In this document: piece by piece, positions 47,011 to 56,446 of the stretch
Layout: the number at the start of each line of letters is the position of its first letter
Numbering within the stretch: position 1 is the first letter of the stretch
Assembly (NCBI RefSeq): GCF_036088315.1
Contig: NZ_CP107996.1
Location: 6,937,831-7,001,830 of the forward strand
Source of the DNA: Streptomyces sp. NBC_00344
GTDB taxonomy: Bacteria > Actinomycetota > Actinomycetes > Streptomycetales > Streptomycetaceae
DNA length: 64,000 nt
Reading direction: 5' to 3'
The notes under the pieces: generated by a model
Told to the model about the DNA's origin: nothing
The model's database searches: none
The model's input: only the letters and a program-made list of their open reading frames with translations
Position numbers and translations under genes: made by a program

Positions 47011-47586
47011 GGCCCGAACCTACCCACAGGTGATCAAGACCTGCTCTTCGCCCCCACCCACCGAGCCGAATAGCGCAGGGTTGAAACACCGACTCTTCCC
47101 CAGTCGCACGGTCGCTCGTGCTGCCGCACACCCCATGGATGGTCCGCTGCTGGCTGGCTCTCCGTTCTGACCCGCTACTGCACCTGGAAGTGTTCGCGGG
47201 CGTACGCGCGCAGCTCCTTCATGGGCTGCTCAGGTCGTCCGTCAAGGCGGCTGATCAATGCACACGCCAGGTCAACGCAGCGCGTCGACGCCGAGGTCAC
47301 GGCCGAAGCTCTTCGCCCTGCACAGCACCCTCGCGTTCCAACCGAACCCACGGATCTACCGACCTGAAGCAGACCGGTGTCCCTGCGGGTTCAGGCTGAA
47401 GGACCTTCGGTTTCCTTGAACCCACGGGGATCAAAGGGGATCGCCGAGATAAGCTCAAAAGGGGCGGGATGATCTTGAAGCCCCGAGCGCCGGGCCCGTC
47501 CCGTATTTCAGAGGGACACCTACGCTGTTCTGCCAGCGACAGAACACCGGCCGGACAGGGCTCGACGATCACTACAGTCCAGTCTC
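47011..47586. other. Intergenic, nothing recognised
   Basis: About 575 nt, only short chance frames. Confidence 0.4.
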
Positions 47587-48229
47587 ATGACGACGATTAC
47601 GACGCGTACGGTCGAGTACTCGGCCGACGGTTTGACGATGATCGGGCACCTCGCGCTCCCGGCCGGTGTCGACCGCCGGCCCGCAGTGCTGCTCGGGCCA
47701 GAGGGCATGGGGCTCAGCGACGTCGAGTGCCGCCGGGCCGATGCTCTCGCCGAGCTGGGGTATGTAGCGCTGGCCTTCGACCTTCACGGCGGGCGCTATT
47801 TGGGTGACCCCGAGGAGATGCTGGCCCGTTGCATGCCACTGCTCGCTGATCCCGACCGGATGCGACGCATCGGCCATGCGGCGCTCGACGAGTTGCGCAC
47901 CGAAACCCGGACCGACCCCGACCGGACCGCCGCCATCGGCTACGGCACCGGGGTCGGAAGACCCGATCATGCCGCCCGCGCAACGGAACGCGTTCACCGC
48001 CGAGATGCAGGCCGCGGGCGTCGACTGGCGCCTCACTGTCTACGGCGGCGCCTTGCACGCCTTCCATCACCCGCCGGTCGACCACCCCTTGGCCCCCGGC
48101 GTCGGCTACCACCCACAGCACGCGCAGCGAGCCTGGCGCGACGTCGTCGACTTGCTGGCCGAGTGCCTGCCCGTGACGGAGTTTCCCTGCGGATCCCGCT
48201 CATCAGCTGCGATAGGTTGCCCGCCATGA
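47587..48229 (+). pseudogene. Dienelactone hydrolase-family gene with internal deletion and frameshift
   Basis: ATG 47587 opens MTTITTRTVEYSADGLTMIG, LGPEGMGLSDVECRRADALA, LGYVALAFDLHGGRYLGDPE. At about 47955 the nucleophile segment (IGYGTG; normally G-x-C-x-G) passes, in another frame, directly to SEDPIMPPAQRNAFTAEMQA, GVDWRLTVYGGALHAFHHPP. About 60 residues of the core, and probably the catalytic Cys, are missing. Confidence 0.8.
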
Positions 48230-48774
48230 CTGAGCTCGGACCCGTTGCCTGGCCACCTTCCCCGATAAGGACCGAACGGCTCGTGCTCCGCGAGTCCGAG
48301 GTCCGGGACCGTGCGGCATTCATTGAACTGTTCGCCTTGCCAGAGGTGCGCACCTATCTCGGTGGCCCTCGACCGCGTGACGAGCTCGAACGCGCGGTGC
48401 CTGAACTGCCCGGTCGGCGCCCTGGCCTTTTCGTGATCGATCTCGACGGAGCGATGATCGGCTCGATCACGCTGGATCGGCGCGACGCGGAGCGTCCAGG
48501 GCCCGTCCGTCCGGACGCCGGGGAGGCGGAGCTCGGCTATATGTTCCTGCCGGAGGCGTGGGGATGCGGGTATGCCGCCGAGGCGTGCGCGGCGGCGCTC
48601 GGCTGGTTCGCCAACGTGCTTCCTGGCAAGCCGGTGGTGCTCTGCACTCAGACTGCCAACGTCCGCTCGATGCGCCTCGCGGCGAAGTTGGGGTTCACCG
48701 AGGTGCAACGGTTCGAGGAGTGGGGCGCCGAGCAGTGGTTCGGCGTGTGGTCCCCGGCCACGGTGCCTGGTTGA
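48226..48774 (+). CDS. GNAT-family N-acetyltransferase
   Basis: A 182-aa protein. PIRTERLVLRESEVRDRAAF is the usual start of RimJ/RimL-type acetyltransferases; GEAELGYMFLPEAWGCGYAA carries the acetyl-CoA-binding segment (here GCGYA, commonly GRGYA), and NVRSMRLAAKLGFTEVQRFE the C-terminal motif. Substrate unknown. Start ATG 48226 overlaps the stop of the preceding frame by 4 nt, so coupling once existed. Confidence 0.9.
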   Translation: MTELGPVAWPPSPIRTERLVLRESEVRDRAAFIELFALPEVRTYLGGPRPRDELERAVPELPGRRPGLFVIDLDGAMIGSITLDRRDAERPGPVRPDAGEAELGYMFLPEAWGCGYAAEACAAALGWFANVLPGKPVVLCTQTANVRSMRLAAKLGFTEVQRFEEWGAEQWFGVWSPATVPG

Positions 48775-49004
48775 GCTTGGACTTGGGCCTGCCTGGCGGC
48801 CTTCGAGGGCAGCGCCGGCGGATGAAGTGGCGAAGCAGCGAGTGGGAGACGCAGACTTCGTAGTCGTCCATGAGCCACAGCCATATCGGGGGTTGGGGAA
48901 CATCGGAACGAAAACTGGCGCTAAGCCTTGATCAGTCCTGGTGGACGGCTGACGGAGCGTCGGAGACCGGACCCGTCTGAAGTCTTCCCACGGATAACGC
49001 CCTA
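48775..49004. other. Intergenic
   Basis: No gene or clear structure seen. Confidence 0.4.
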
Positions 49005-49827
49005 TTATCTGCGGGAGTGTGTCTGCCCTTCCCACAAGGCGCGCATTGCCTCTTCGATCGGCGCCAGCGGGTCCTTTCCCGACATGGTCGATAGGGCAGT
49101 GCCGAACTTCTGACGAGCGTTGCGTAGTTCACCGAGCATGGTGCCCAGAGTGGCCCGGCTGTTGTTGGGCTGTACGACCGAGTGCGCCGCAGCCTCCACA
49201 GCTTTGATGGCCTCGCTGTAGGCGTGAACTGGCTTTGGCATGCGCCCGTAAGCGGCCTGCCACGCAGCGGTCAGATGCTCGCCAGCAGAGCCAGCAGAGC
49301 CAGCAGAGCCAGCAGAGCCAGCAGAGCCAGCAGAGCCAGCAGAGCCAGCAGAGCCAGCAGAGCCAGTCTGAGACGTCGCTTCGGCGACAGTCTGTTGTAC
49401 GGCGTCGCCCACGGCTGGCATGACGCGCTCTTCCAAGCGGTCGCCTGTGTCCGCCACGCGATACGCCGACCCTCCCTCGTTCAAAATCCTCACGAGGGCA
49501 TCAACCCAGCCCTTGGACAGGCGGCCCTCGCCAATGAGGTCCAGCACCTGGTCCACCACGTCGAGCAGAGCGTCATCGGTGGAGCTGGTCAAAGGTTCGA
49601 GGTACCTGGCGACGCCTGAATGCTCCTGAGATGGAGGGAGACGCAGTCAGCAGAAGGACGGTGCGGACCGCCTCCGTGTCAACTCCTCCACGGAACCCGA
49701 ACGCTTCGGACACCCACGACTGCAAGGGTTCGACGAGGTACTGGGGCGCCCCCTCATGCGGTCCGTCGAAGGTGGGCGCGGATCTTCCTGTACGGACGGA
49801 GAAACGAGGACGCGATGGCATGGTCAT
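49005..49827 (-). pseudogene. Abortive-infection-like hypothetical protein, frameshifted, with repeat tract
   Basis: The N-terminal frame from ATG 49827 (PRFSVRTGRSAPTFDGPHEG, PQYLVEPLQSWVSEAFG) and the second frame (DDALLDVVDQVLDLIGEGRL, AAWQAAYGRMPKPVHAYSEA, IKAVEAAAHSVVQPNNSRAT) together match a Streptomyces protein family of about 300 aa. A one-base shift at about 49620 separates them. The C-terminus stops at ALWEGQTHSRR, slightly before the expected end. A Gly-Ser-Ala tract encoded by 9-bp repeats interrupts the middle. Function unknown; the last part resembles abortive-infection C-terminal domains. Confidence 0.65.
49281..49366. repeat. Nine tandem 9-bp repeats
   Basis: Nine perfect copies of GCCAGCAGA plus a partial GCCAG. 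On the minus strand they encode a Gly-Ser-Ala repeat in the Abi-like ORF. Perfect copies point to recent slippage; expansion by 9 bp keeps the frame. Confidence 0.97.
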
Positions 49828-50042
49828 AGCGGGACGGTACCGGCGGCCTTGAGCGCCTTGCACTGCATATCGCACCAGATCATCGTGGCGCGGGCAGCGA
49901 AGCAGGGGTGTCGCTCGGCAGCAAGGAGTCGCGGCCGGCTGCCAGCTCCGGCAGGTACTTTGTCCGCCCGTCCTGCTACAGCACTTCGCCCCGGCACGGG
50001 CGTTGATCGGCTCGTACCAGGGCGGGCAGGAGTTCAGCGGCG
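49828..50042. other. Intergenic
   Basis: No gene supported. Confidence 0.4.
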
Positions 50043-50231
50043 TTATTGGCCGCTGCTGACTTCAAACTCCTCTCCGGTTTCATCAGTAACCGAGATTCCC
50101 TGCCAGAAGTTGACCCTCACGCCCTTGTGGCTGCTCGAGCCTGGAGCTTGATCTGCAAAGGCGGGTCCTGCCAACGACAACGCAGCCACCGTGAGGGCAA
50201 GAGCGGCGATCGCACGCGTAGTGATCTTCAT
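50043..50231 (-). CDS. Small secreted protein
   Basis: A 62-aa ORF. Residues 1-26 form a clear Sec signal peptide (KITTRAIAALALTVAALSLA, cleavage after AFA). The mature part is about 36 residues, acidic at its end (ETGEEFEVSSGQ), without Cys. It is not a recognised family; similar tiny exported proteins are common in Streptomyces. The ribosome-binding site is weak. Confidence 0.55.
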   Translation of the reverse strand: MKITTRAIAALALTVAALSLAGPAFADQAPGSSSHKGVRVNFWQGISVTDETGEEFEVSSGQ

Positions 50232-50443
50232 GGGCTGCTAACGAGTCCAGGTATGAGCGGTCACGGAGGCGCCTTCTTGGCCCTGTTCTCGTATAGCTAC
50301 CGCCAGGTGGCGTCTAGCGCTGAGTAACTACTTGCGGCTGCGGCGACAAGGGCGGTGTCGGGCCCCATCATGGCCGCCCCTGACTCCTCGCGCGCCTGAC
50401 GAACGGCGCTGCTCGTGTCAGTGCCCTGGGGCAGGATCGAAGG

Positions 50444-51595
50444 ATGACCGATCTTGTACAGAACCCGTTCGACCCCGGAAACGACTGGAGCAATCGCACA
50501 CGGCACCGATTCACTGGCTTGTCAGCAGAGCTGACTGACCTGGTCCTGCACTTGGGCACCACCTCCGAGTTCTGGGACTACCGCTACAAGGTCGACACCG
50601 TCTGGAAGCGTCGAGCCAAGGCCCTGCTCAAGACATCCGGCGCCCGCGAGCTGGTCCAGTACGCTGTCCGGGAACTGGCCCAGTCAGGCTCCTTCCACGG
50701 AATGACCGATCCGCGACACGTCATCAGAGAGCTCGGACAGGCGAAGCCGCCTTCCCCGGCTCGGAGCCTGGCGATCGGTGCAACGCTCGCCGCAGGCTGG
50801 CTCGCTGGGGATACAAGCGAACTCGCCGATAACCTCGCAGTGGTGGGCCGGAAGAACGCACAGGCCATGGACACCTATTACCGGGTGGACGACGACATCG
50901 CTGGCGCCGCATTCATGGCCCTGGGCGAACTGCCCGGCCGGGACGCATTGGAGGAACTATGGGCACTGCACTATTGGGTCGTCCCGGCCCGGCACTCGCA
51001 CAAGGTCCTGGTGAAGTCCGTAAAGAAGGCCGCCACCCGCGCCGGGGTCCCGCCCCACGAGCTGGCCGAACGCACCGTGCCGCGTCATGGACTGGAACCG
51101 GACGGGACGCTGACGCTCGGCTGGATCGGGCGCGGCGCACGCTGGTGGAACGCCGCGCTTGACGCGGTCATCACGGTCCACGACAGCGGGCAGGTGACCG
51201 TCGACTGGATAGACGACGAGAAAGCAACGCGCACGCGCACCACGGCACCTTTCCGATCCCCCACCGGCTACAAGACGCGGACCCGAGCCGAAAGCGTCGA
51301 CGGGGTGCGGCTTCACGCTCAAGACATAGTGAAGACCCTGGCCGCAGAGCGGCTCCGACTCACCACCGCGGCCTTTGAAAAGCGCACCTGGCTCTGGTCG
51401 GACTGGTCGCGGTACTACCGTGACCACCCGATCACCAGCGTCGTCACGCGTTCGTTGGAATGGGAGTACGAGACACCTGGCGAACACGGCTACCGGCACC
51501 TCGGCACCAGTGCCGCCGGCGTCGAGATCGAGCCCACAGCACGGGTCCGGCTGCGGCCCGCCGGCCCCGGATCAATCACCGGCCGAGCTGCCTGA
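50444..51595 (+). CDS. DUF4132-like protein (short form)
   Basis: A 383-aa protein. Helical repeat-like N-terminal two-thirds (IAGAAFMALGELPGRDALEE, LWALHYWVVPARHSHKVLVK) is followed by VPPHELAERTVPRHGLEPDG, TTAAFEKRTWLWSDWSRYYR and DHPITSVVTRSLEWEYE. This is the pattern of the WGR/DUF4132 region of much longer actinobacterial proteins (about 1,000 aa). This copy ends early (GSITGRAA), so it may be a truncated form. Start at ATG 50444 just after AAGG. Function unknown. Confidence 0.65.
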   Translation: MTDLVQNPFDPGNDWSNRTRHRFTGLSAELTDLVLHLGTTSEFWDYRYKVDTVWKRRAKALLKTSGARELVQYAVRELAQSGSFHGMTDPRHVIRELGQAKPPSPARSLAIGATLAAGWLAGDTSELADNLAVVGRKNAQAMDTYYRVDDDIAGAAFMALGELPGRDALEELWALHYWVVPARHSHKVLVKSVKKAATRAGVPPHELAERTVPRHGLEPDGTLTLGWIGRGARWWNAALDAVITVHDSGQVTVDWIDDEKATRTRTTAPFRSPTGYKTRTRAESVDGVRLHAQDIVKTLAAERLRLTTAAFEKRTWLWSDWSRYYRDHPITSVVTRSLEWEYETPGEHGYRHLGTSAAGVEIEPTARVRLRPAGPGSITGRAA

Positions 51596-51772
51596 GCTGG
51601 GCACCGGGGCCGACGCGGAACGCCCAGTATTGTGCGGCAGCGGCCACACGGTGGCGTTCCTCGGGATCGAAGGGTCTCGAGAGTCCCGTCGAGGGCGGGG
51701 CAAGAACGTGGTCACTCTGGGAGTGGCGTCCAGCGATCATTAATCGAACACGCGCACCCTTGCCGTGTGACC

Positions 51773-52110
51773 ATGTACCCCTTTCCTGATGATCTCCGGG
51801 CAGCTCAGACGGAGCTCCATGTGACTCGTGCTGCGTATGAGGCGCTGTTGCGGGAGCTGCCGCGGTCGGTGGAGCCGGTCGAGGCGGTGGAGGACAGGGA
51901 GCACTGGTATCGGCGCAACCATCCGCTCCCGGCGTCGCCCGGGTACACATCCGAGCAGCGCCAGCAGGTTGAGGATCTGCACGCCCGGCTGCTCGATACG
52001 TCGGCCCGGGTCGGCACCCACCCGTGATTGGGGGAGCCCGGGCGGCGGCCTTGTGCGAGGCCCGGATGCGGCTCAAGGCCGTCACCGGGCCTGCCGGGGC
52101 GGCGACGTAG
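51773..52110 (+). pseudogene. Streptomyces hypothetical gene preceding DUF6233, frameshifted
   Basis: ATG 51773 reads MYPFPDDLRAAQTELHVTRA, AYEALLRELPRSVEPVEAVE and YTSEQRQQVEDLHARLLDTS, a small helical family paired with DUF6233 genes, and stops at 52027 (84 aa). The expected C-terminus (EARMRLKAVTGPAGAAT) follows in another frame and ends at a TAG (52108) adjacent to the next ATG, so the intact ancestor ran to 52110. The 84-aa form may still be made. Confidence 0.6.
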
Positions 52111-52581
52111 ATGGCGGCCGGTCCGCCGCCGAGCATCACGGTCGTGCTCCCGGATCGGCAGGAGATCCGGGGGCGTCTGTATGCCCGACGGCAGGTGGAG
52201 AGCGGTGAGTGGCGCTACCAGGTCGGGGTGCCGATGTGGCGCCACGAGCAGGCGGAGGTCATCGCGGCCGAGTACCGGGTGTGGGTGTCTCCGGAGCAGT
52301 TGCGGCCGCTCGAAGGTGTCCGGTACGACCAGGTGCCTATCCGCGGTCTGCCGCCGGATCAGGAGCCGGCTCCGGCCGGCCCGCGGTGGGGATGGCGCGT
52401 CGTGCCGCTGCTCGACAACCGCCGCAGGACGCTCGGTCAGGTCGTCCATGTCCACGACTGCACCGAGGCAGAGGGTGGGCGCGACGCCGACCTGGACGAA
52501 GCGCTCGACGCGTTGCGCCGGCCGGGAGGCCAGGCATGCCAGGAGTGCGCTGCGGCAGAGGCGCTACTGCCGCTTCAGTGA
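52111..52581 (+). CDS. DUF6233 domain protein
   Basis: A 156-aa protein whose ATG directly follows the TAG of the preceding gene. SITVVLPDRQEIRGRLYARR and ITC-like wall of beta segments lead to VVHVHDCTEAEGGRDADLDE, ALDALRRPGGQACQECAAAE, resembling the HxGDC...C-x-x-C end of DUF6233 proteins (probable zinc site: Cys, Cys-x-x-Cys). Function unknown. Translational coupling with the upstream gene is likely. Confidence 0.65.
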   Translation: MAAGPPPSITVVLPDRQEIRGRLYARRQVESGEWRYQVGVPMWRHEQAEVIAAEYRVWVSPEQLRPLEGVRYDQVPIRGLPPDQEPAPAGPRWGWRVVPLLDNRRRTLGQVVHVHDCTEAEGGRDADLDEALDALRRPGGQACQECAAAEALLPLQ

Positions 52582-52656
52582 GGGACTGCCGGAGCGCGCG
52601 CTCAGCTTGTTCTTTAACATTTGGCGGAGCCTCATGACGCTGGTAGGTTCTCCGCG

Positions 52657-53526
52657 GTGACTTTGATGGAGACGCAGGGCCTCGTGTCGATGACCGACGA
52701 GGCGCAGTTACGTTGGATGGCGCTGGGGGACACGACTCGGCAGCCGCCCGTGGTCATGCTCCATGGTGGTCCGGGGCTGCCGGACTATCTGGGCGATGTC
52801 GCCCCCATGGTCGCGGACCTCGCGCCCGTGTACCGGTACGACCAGCGTGGCACGGGCCAATCCCCGTGGCGGGGCCGCCATTCCTTCGCCCGGCATGTCG
52901 ACGATCTCGCCGAGCTGCTCGACGCATGGGACGTGCCCAAGGTCGTACTGATTGGGCACTCCTACGGCACTGACCTGGCGAGCCGGTTCTGTCTGACGCA
53001 CTCTGACCGGGTTGCCGCGATGATGCTGATGTGCGGGCCATTCGTCGGTGATTGGCGTACCGGGGATCGGGCGGAGCGCGGCCGTCGTATGTCCGCAGCG
53101 CAGCAGGAGCGGCTACGCGACTTGGAGGAGTTGCCGCACCGCACGGAGGAGCAGGAAGTCGAGCTGCTCACGCTGGCTTGGTTCACCGACCACTCCGATC
53201 GCGAACAGGGGTGGCACTGGGCCGCGCAGGGTGCCCGGCGGCGTCGCCCCGTCAACTGGGCTATGAACGGTGAACTTGGCAGGGAAGGACGTGCGGACCC
53301 GCTCGATGAGCATCTTGCCGAGCTGCGCTTGTGCCTGCCCGCGCGAACGGAGCTTCTCGGTGGGGCCGACGATCCCCGCCCTATGTCGGCTCTTGAATCA
53401 CTCGCGCTCCGGCTCAGTCTTCCGCTGACGCTGATCGAGGGCGCTGGGCACGAGCCCTGGTTGGAGCAGCACGACGCCGTGCGTGCGCACCTTCGGCGAT
53501 TCGTGCAAGGCACGGTGGGCGCATAG
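52657..53526 (+). CDS. Alpha/beta hydrolase (prolyl iminopeptidase-like)
   Basis: About 289 aa. VVMLHGGPGLPDYLGDVAPM is the HGGPG oxyanion motif of the prolyl aminopeptidase/proline iminopeptidase group. The nucleophile is in VLIGHSYGTDLASRF, the acid in GGADDPRP and the His in IEGAGHEPWLE. A cap domain (about residues 140-215) is present. Substrate uncertain: peptides, esters or lactones. The start is GTG 52657 or ATG 52666; no strong ribosome-binding site decides. Confidence 0.88.
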   Translation: MTLMETQGLVSMTDEAQLRWMALGDTTRQPPVVMLHGGPGLPDYLGDVAPMVADLAPVYRYDQRGTGQSPWRGRHSFARHVDDLAELLDAWDVPKVVLIGHSYGTDLASRFCLTHSDRVAAMMLMCGPFVGDWRTGDRAERGRRMSAAQQERLRDLEELPHRTEEQEVELLTLAWFTDHSDREQGWHWAAQGARRRRPVNWAMNGELGREGRADPLDEHLAELRLCLPARTELLGGADDPRPMSALESLALRLSLPLTLIEGAGHEPWLEQHDAVRAHLRRFVQGTVGA

Positions 53527-53579
53527 GGCTTCGATCGGTTTGCCGGCTGGCCTCATTCCAGGTTGTCGGCGCTGCAGCG

Positions 53580-53846
53580 GATCCGGTGCCGAAATGGACC
53601 TCGAACTAGGCCGCTCACCTGGGGATTCGCCGGACATGGGGGGGCTTCGTCTGATCCTGTGCTCCGACCACGGTGCACGTGACCAAGACGAAGGCTGTGA
53701 GGGTGAGTCTGCTGCCAGATGCTGTCCGGAGGGAAGCGTTCGCTGAAGCGACGCGCTTCCGGGGCGAGTTCTACGAGTGTCTGACCGCCCGGTGCGATGA
53801 GTTGTTCGAGCTGATGGACGCGGTGCTGTGCGCGGACGGTGCGTGA
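53580..53846 (+). pseudogene. Left end and N-terminus of the 40.3-kb transposase family
   Basis: VRREAFAEATRFRGEFYECL then TARCDELFELMDAVLCADGA is nearly the same as the start of the transposase at 40326. The about 110 nt before it (CTCACCTGGGGATTCGC...) match the non-coding flank of that copy too, so this is a broken IS left end. It stops at TGA 53844. Confidence 0.8.
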
Positions 53847-53901
53847 AGTCTCCGCCTTCCCCGAGCGGGGCTGGCTGGCCGGACACTGTCGTTGCCGCCG
53901 G

Positions 53902-54288
53902 TCAGCCGGTGAAGGACTCGGGTCCGAAGCGGCCCCACGCAATGAATGCTGCAAGCGCGAGATAGATCAGGTTCAGCATCACGAACTTGGCTTCGCCGCG
54001 TCGGCCGTGGGTGATCATCGCGCCGATCATCAGCAAGACCCAGCAGACGGCAGTCACCGGCACCAGGACCGGTGCGATGTCGAGGGCGGCGGGCAGGATC
54101 AGGCCTGCCGCGGCCAGGATCTCGAGGACGCCGAGGGTCTTGACGAAGCGGGCGCTGGCGTCTCCGGTCCATCCCCCGCCCGGGGCCGCAGCCAGTCTTT
54201 CCTTGGGCACGAATGTCTTGGTGATGCCGCCGGCCAGGGCCACTGCGGCCAGCAGTCCGGCAGCGATCCACAGCGCGAGGTTCATCAT
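53902..54288 (-). CDS. DoxX-family membrane protein
   Basis: A 128-aa protein with four membrane helices: NLALWIAAGLLAAVALAGGI, VKTLGVLEILAAAGLILPAA, VLVPVTAVCWVLLMIGAMIT and NLIYLALAAFIAWGRFG. It matches the DoxX-like family (DUF4345/DoxX), of unclear role in redox stress. AAGGAG lies just before two consecutive ATGs (54288 and 54285); the second has the better spacing. Confidence 0.85.
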   Translation of the reverse strand: MMNLALWIAAGLLAAVALAGGITKTFVPKERLAAAPGGGWTGDASARFVKTLGVLEILAAAGLILPAALDIAPVLVPVTAVCWVLLMIGAMITHGRRGEAKFVMLNLIYLALAAFIAWGRFGPESFTG

Positions 54289-54721
54289 CTACTCCTTGAT
54301 CGAGGATTGCCTGCACCTCGTACGACGAGACAGGAACCCCGCCCGTGACATCTGCGAACCCCCGGGCATGTGAAGGCGGGCGGCGCGCACGGCCTCCCTG
54401 GGCATGTCCTCATCCCGGCCATCAGTGAGCGGGAGCAATCCGAGCTGCAGCATCAGGAACCGGACGCTTTCTGACCGGCTCGTAGTGACCGGTGCGTTCT
54501 GGCCCGCCCGTTCTTCGAAGCCTGGTCAGCGTTGACGGCGGTCGGTCAACGCTGAACTGTTCGCCTCTCCCCCGGACTTGCGTCAGCGGCATCATGGGGA
54601 GCCGCTGGCTTTCCCGTTTGAGAGGCACCGTCGAACTGGTCGTCGGCGAAGTACGCTCCTGGCACCACGCACCATGGATCTGGGTCGACCTCACCTGCGC
54701 CCTGCAATGACGAGCCGGGCA
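54289..54721. other. Intergenic, nothing recognised
   Basis: About 430 nt with only chance frames. Confidence 0.4.
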
Positions 54722-55060
54722 TCAGGACTCGGCGGCGGCACTCTCACGTTCGGCGAGGAACATGTCGAGCAGTTCGAAGAGCACCTTGAGGACGTGTGTT
54801 TCCCGCTCCGGCGAGAGGTCCCATCCGCCGTTCCAGCCGGGGATGGCCACCTGCAGGATCTGGGCTTCCCAGACGAGGTTGCCGCTGGCCTCGTAATTTC
54901 TCATCAACCACTCGCGCCAGCCGTCCAGGCCGGCCCCGCCGTGACGGCGGGCCGCCTGTTCGTAACCCACTATGAAGGCCACCACACCGGTCAGGGACGG
55001 GCGGCCGATGAACATACCGGTCCGTTTGGCGAACTGGGCGAAGTACTCACGCTCGCTCAT
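54722..55060 (-). CDS. Hypothetical helical protein
   Basis: About 112 aa from ATG 55060 (the frame is open further upstream without coding character). REYFAQFAKRTGMFIGRPSL, TGVVAFIVGYEQAARRHGGA, GLDGWREWLMRNYEASGNLV and ETHVLKVLFELLDMFLAERE. I have a sense of similar small proteins in actinobacterial toxin/immunity neighbourhoods, but cannot name a family. No toxin gene is adjacent. Confidence 0.6.
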   Translation of the reverse strand: MSEREYFAQFAKRTGMFIGRPSLTGVVAFIVGYEQAARRHGGAGLDGWREWLMRNYEASGNLVWEAQILQVAIPGWNGGWDLSPERETHVLKVLFELLDMFLAERESAAAES

Positions 55061-55231
55061 GTCGATCAGTGTTGTCACCCCAGAATCCTGCTGTCCCCTG
55101 CACCAGCTGTCGACCAGCAGCACCAACTGGGCCACGTACCTCAGGCACCCTCGCCAATTGCCCGGGCAACTCACGACGATCCAATACGTGATGCCGTCAG
55201 TAAACCGTGGTGGGAACAGGCTTGTAGCTTG

Positions 55232-55495
55232 ATTGCCATCACAGTGGCATTGATCGACTCGACTTGGCCTTCTCTCCACCGCCGGCTGGCTGCGGTACCT
55301 TGCCCCGGAACTCGATCCGCTGCTGCTTTTGGATCCCGAGGGTGTCCCCTGGGGACCGAAGAGCACGTCCTTCATCACAGACCGTCTGGTCACTACTGCT
55401 CACGCAGTAGTCGAGCGGGGCGCGAAGTTAGTCGTGGTGCCCTGCAATACCGCCACTGTCACTGCGATCGACGCCCTGCGCCGGGAGTTCGAGAA
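55232..55495 (+). pseudogene. Aspartate/glutamate racemase-like (MurI-type) fragment
   Basis: IAITVALIDST, a frameshift at about 55270, then GWLRYLAPELDPLLLLDPEG, VPWGPKSTSFITDRLVTTAH, AVVERGAKLVVVPCNTATVT. The VVxCNTAT motif contains the first catalytic Cys of glutamate racemases. The C-terminal half is missing where the transposase fragment begins. Confidence 0.75.
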
Positions 55496-55815
55496 GGACT
55501 GCCAGCAGAGGTCGATGTCCGCTTCGGTTGCGTCGGTGCGCGACCACCACAGCCAGACCGGCTTGTTGACTCCGCCGCTGGGCAGCTTCTCCACGACAAG
55601 ACGGATGACGGTGCTCTCGATGACGGGCAGCGGCCCGCCGTGGTCGAGCCACGCGGCCCGGCGGGTTAGCCGCGGGTGCAGCCGGTCCCACGCCTGCGCG
55701 GTCGCCTTCCCGTAGAGCCGGGTGTCCGTGCCCGTCACGGCCTGCTCGGTGCCCCAGGTTGCGGGATCGCCGAAGACGAACTCGCCGCCGTGCTTGGGTG
55801 GCCGGCCGCCCTTGG
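55496..55815 (-). pseudogene. Internal fragment of the 40.3-kb transposase family
   Basis: GRPPKHGGEFVFGDPATWGT, TDTRLYGKATAQAWDRLHPR, LTRRAAWLDHGGPLPVIEST and NKPVWLWWSRTDATEADIDL correspond to the middle of the transposase at 40326-41782. Opposite orientation and truncated on both sides; one frameshift at about 55740. Confidence 0.8.
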
Positions 55816-55931
55816 GGTGGGCGGTGGAACTCTTCGCGGGATGGTGTCGGACCCCGCATCTGTAGGACAGGACACGTCCGGGCGGCTGGTGTTTCCGCCT
55901 CCTGGGAACTACGGCCCATAGGCTGCGTCAC

Positions 55932-56357
55932 ATGAACGTTGCCTTCATCACGAGTACGGCGGTCGTTGTCGCTGACCCGCCGCAGAGCCGCAAACTCTTC
56001 ATTGACGCCCTTGGGCTCCCGCTGGTGGGTGAAGGCGATGGCTACTACTCCAGTGGGAGCATTCCGGGCAGTAAGCACTTCGGCGTGTGGCCGCTCTCGC
56101 AGGCAGCCGAGGCGTGCTTTGGCACGGCGGCGTGGCCCGCCGACCGGGTGGTCCCTCAGGCGTCGATCGAGTTCGAGGTCGAGGATGCAGATGCTGTCGC
56201 AGCGGCTGGCGGGGAGCTTGAGCGCGCGGGCTTCGACCTGCTTCACCCAGCCCGTACGGAGCCGTGGGGACAGACGGTGACCCGGCTTCTCACGGACGAT
56301 GGCTTGATCGTCGGTATCTCCTATGCCCCCTCGCTTCACGACGAAGAACGGGCCTGA
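55932..56357 (+). CDS. VOC-family protein
   Basis: A 141-aa protein. AFITSTAVVVADPPQSRKLF, IDALGLPLVGEGDGYYSSGS, HFGVWPLSQAAEACFGT and ASIEFEVEDADAVAAAGGEL follow the beta-alpha-beta-beta-beta pattern of glyoxalase/bleomycin-resistance proteins. Substrate unknown. ATG 55932 is preceded by no clear Shine-Dalgarno. Confidence 0.88.
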   Translation: MNVAFITSTAVVVADPPQSRKLFIDALGLPLVGEGDGYYSSGSIPGSKHFGVWPLSQAAEACFGTAAWPADRVVPQASIEFEVEDADAVAAAGGELERAGFDLLHPARTEPWGQTVTRLLTDDGLIVGISYAPSLHDEERA

Positions 56358-56446
56358 GCTTCGAGTTCCACGCGCCGTAGGAGTGCGGTGACCTGTTCCG
56401 CGGGAGTGGTTTGCGGGAGATGATCATGCACGGCATCGGCAACGTC

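Noticed and set aside
49281..49366. CRISPR-like array
   Set aside because: The 9-bp units are contiguous and in frame within an ORF: a microsatellite-type tract.
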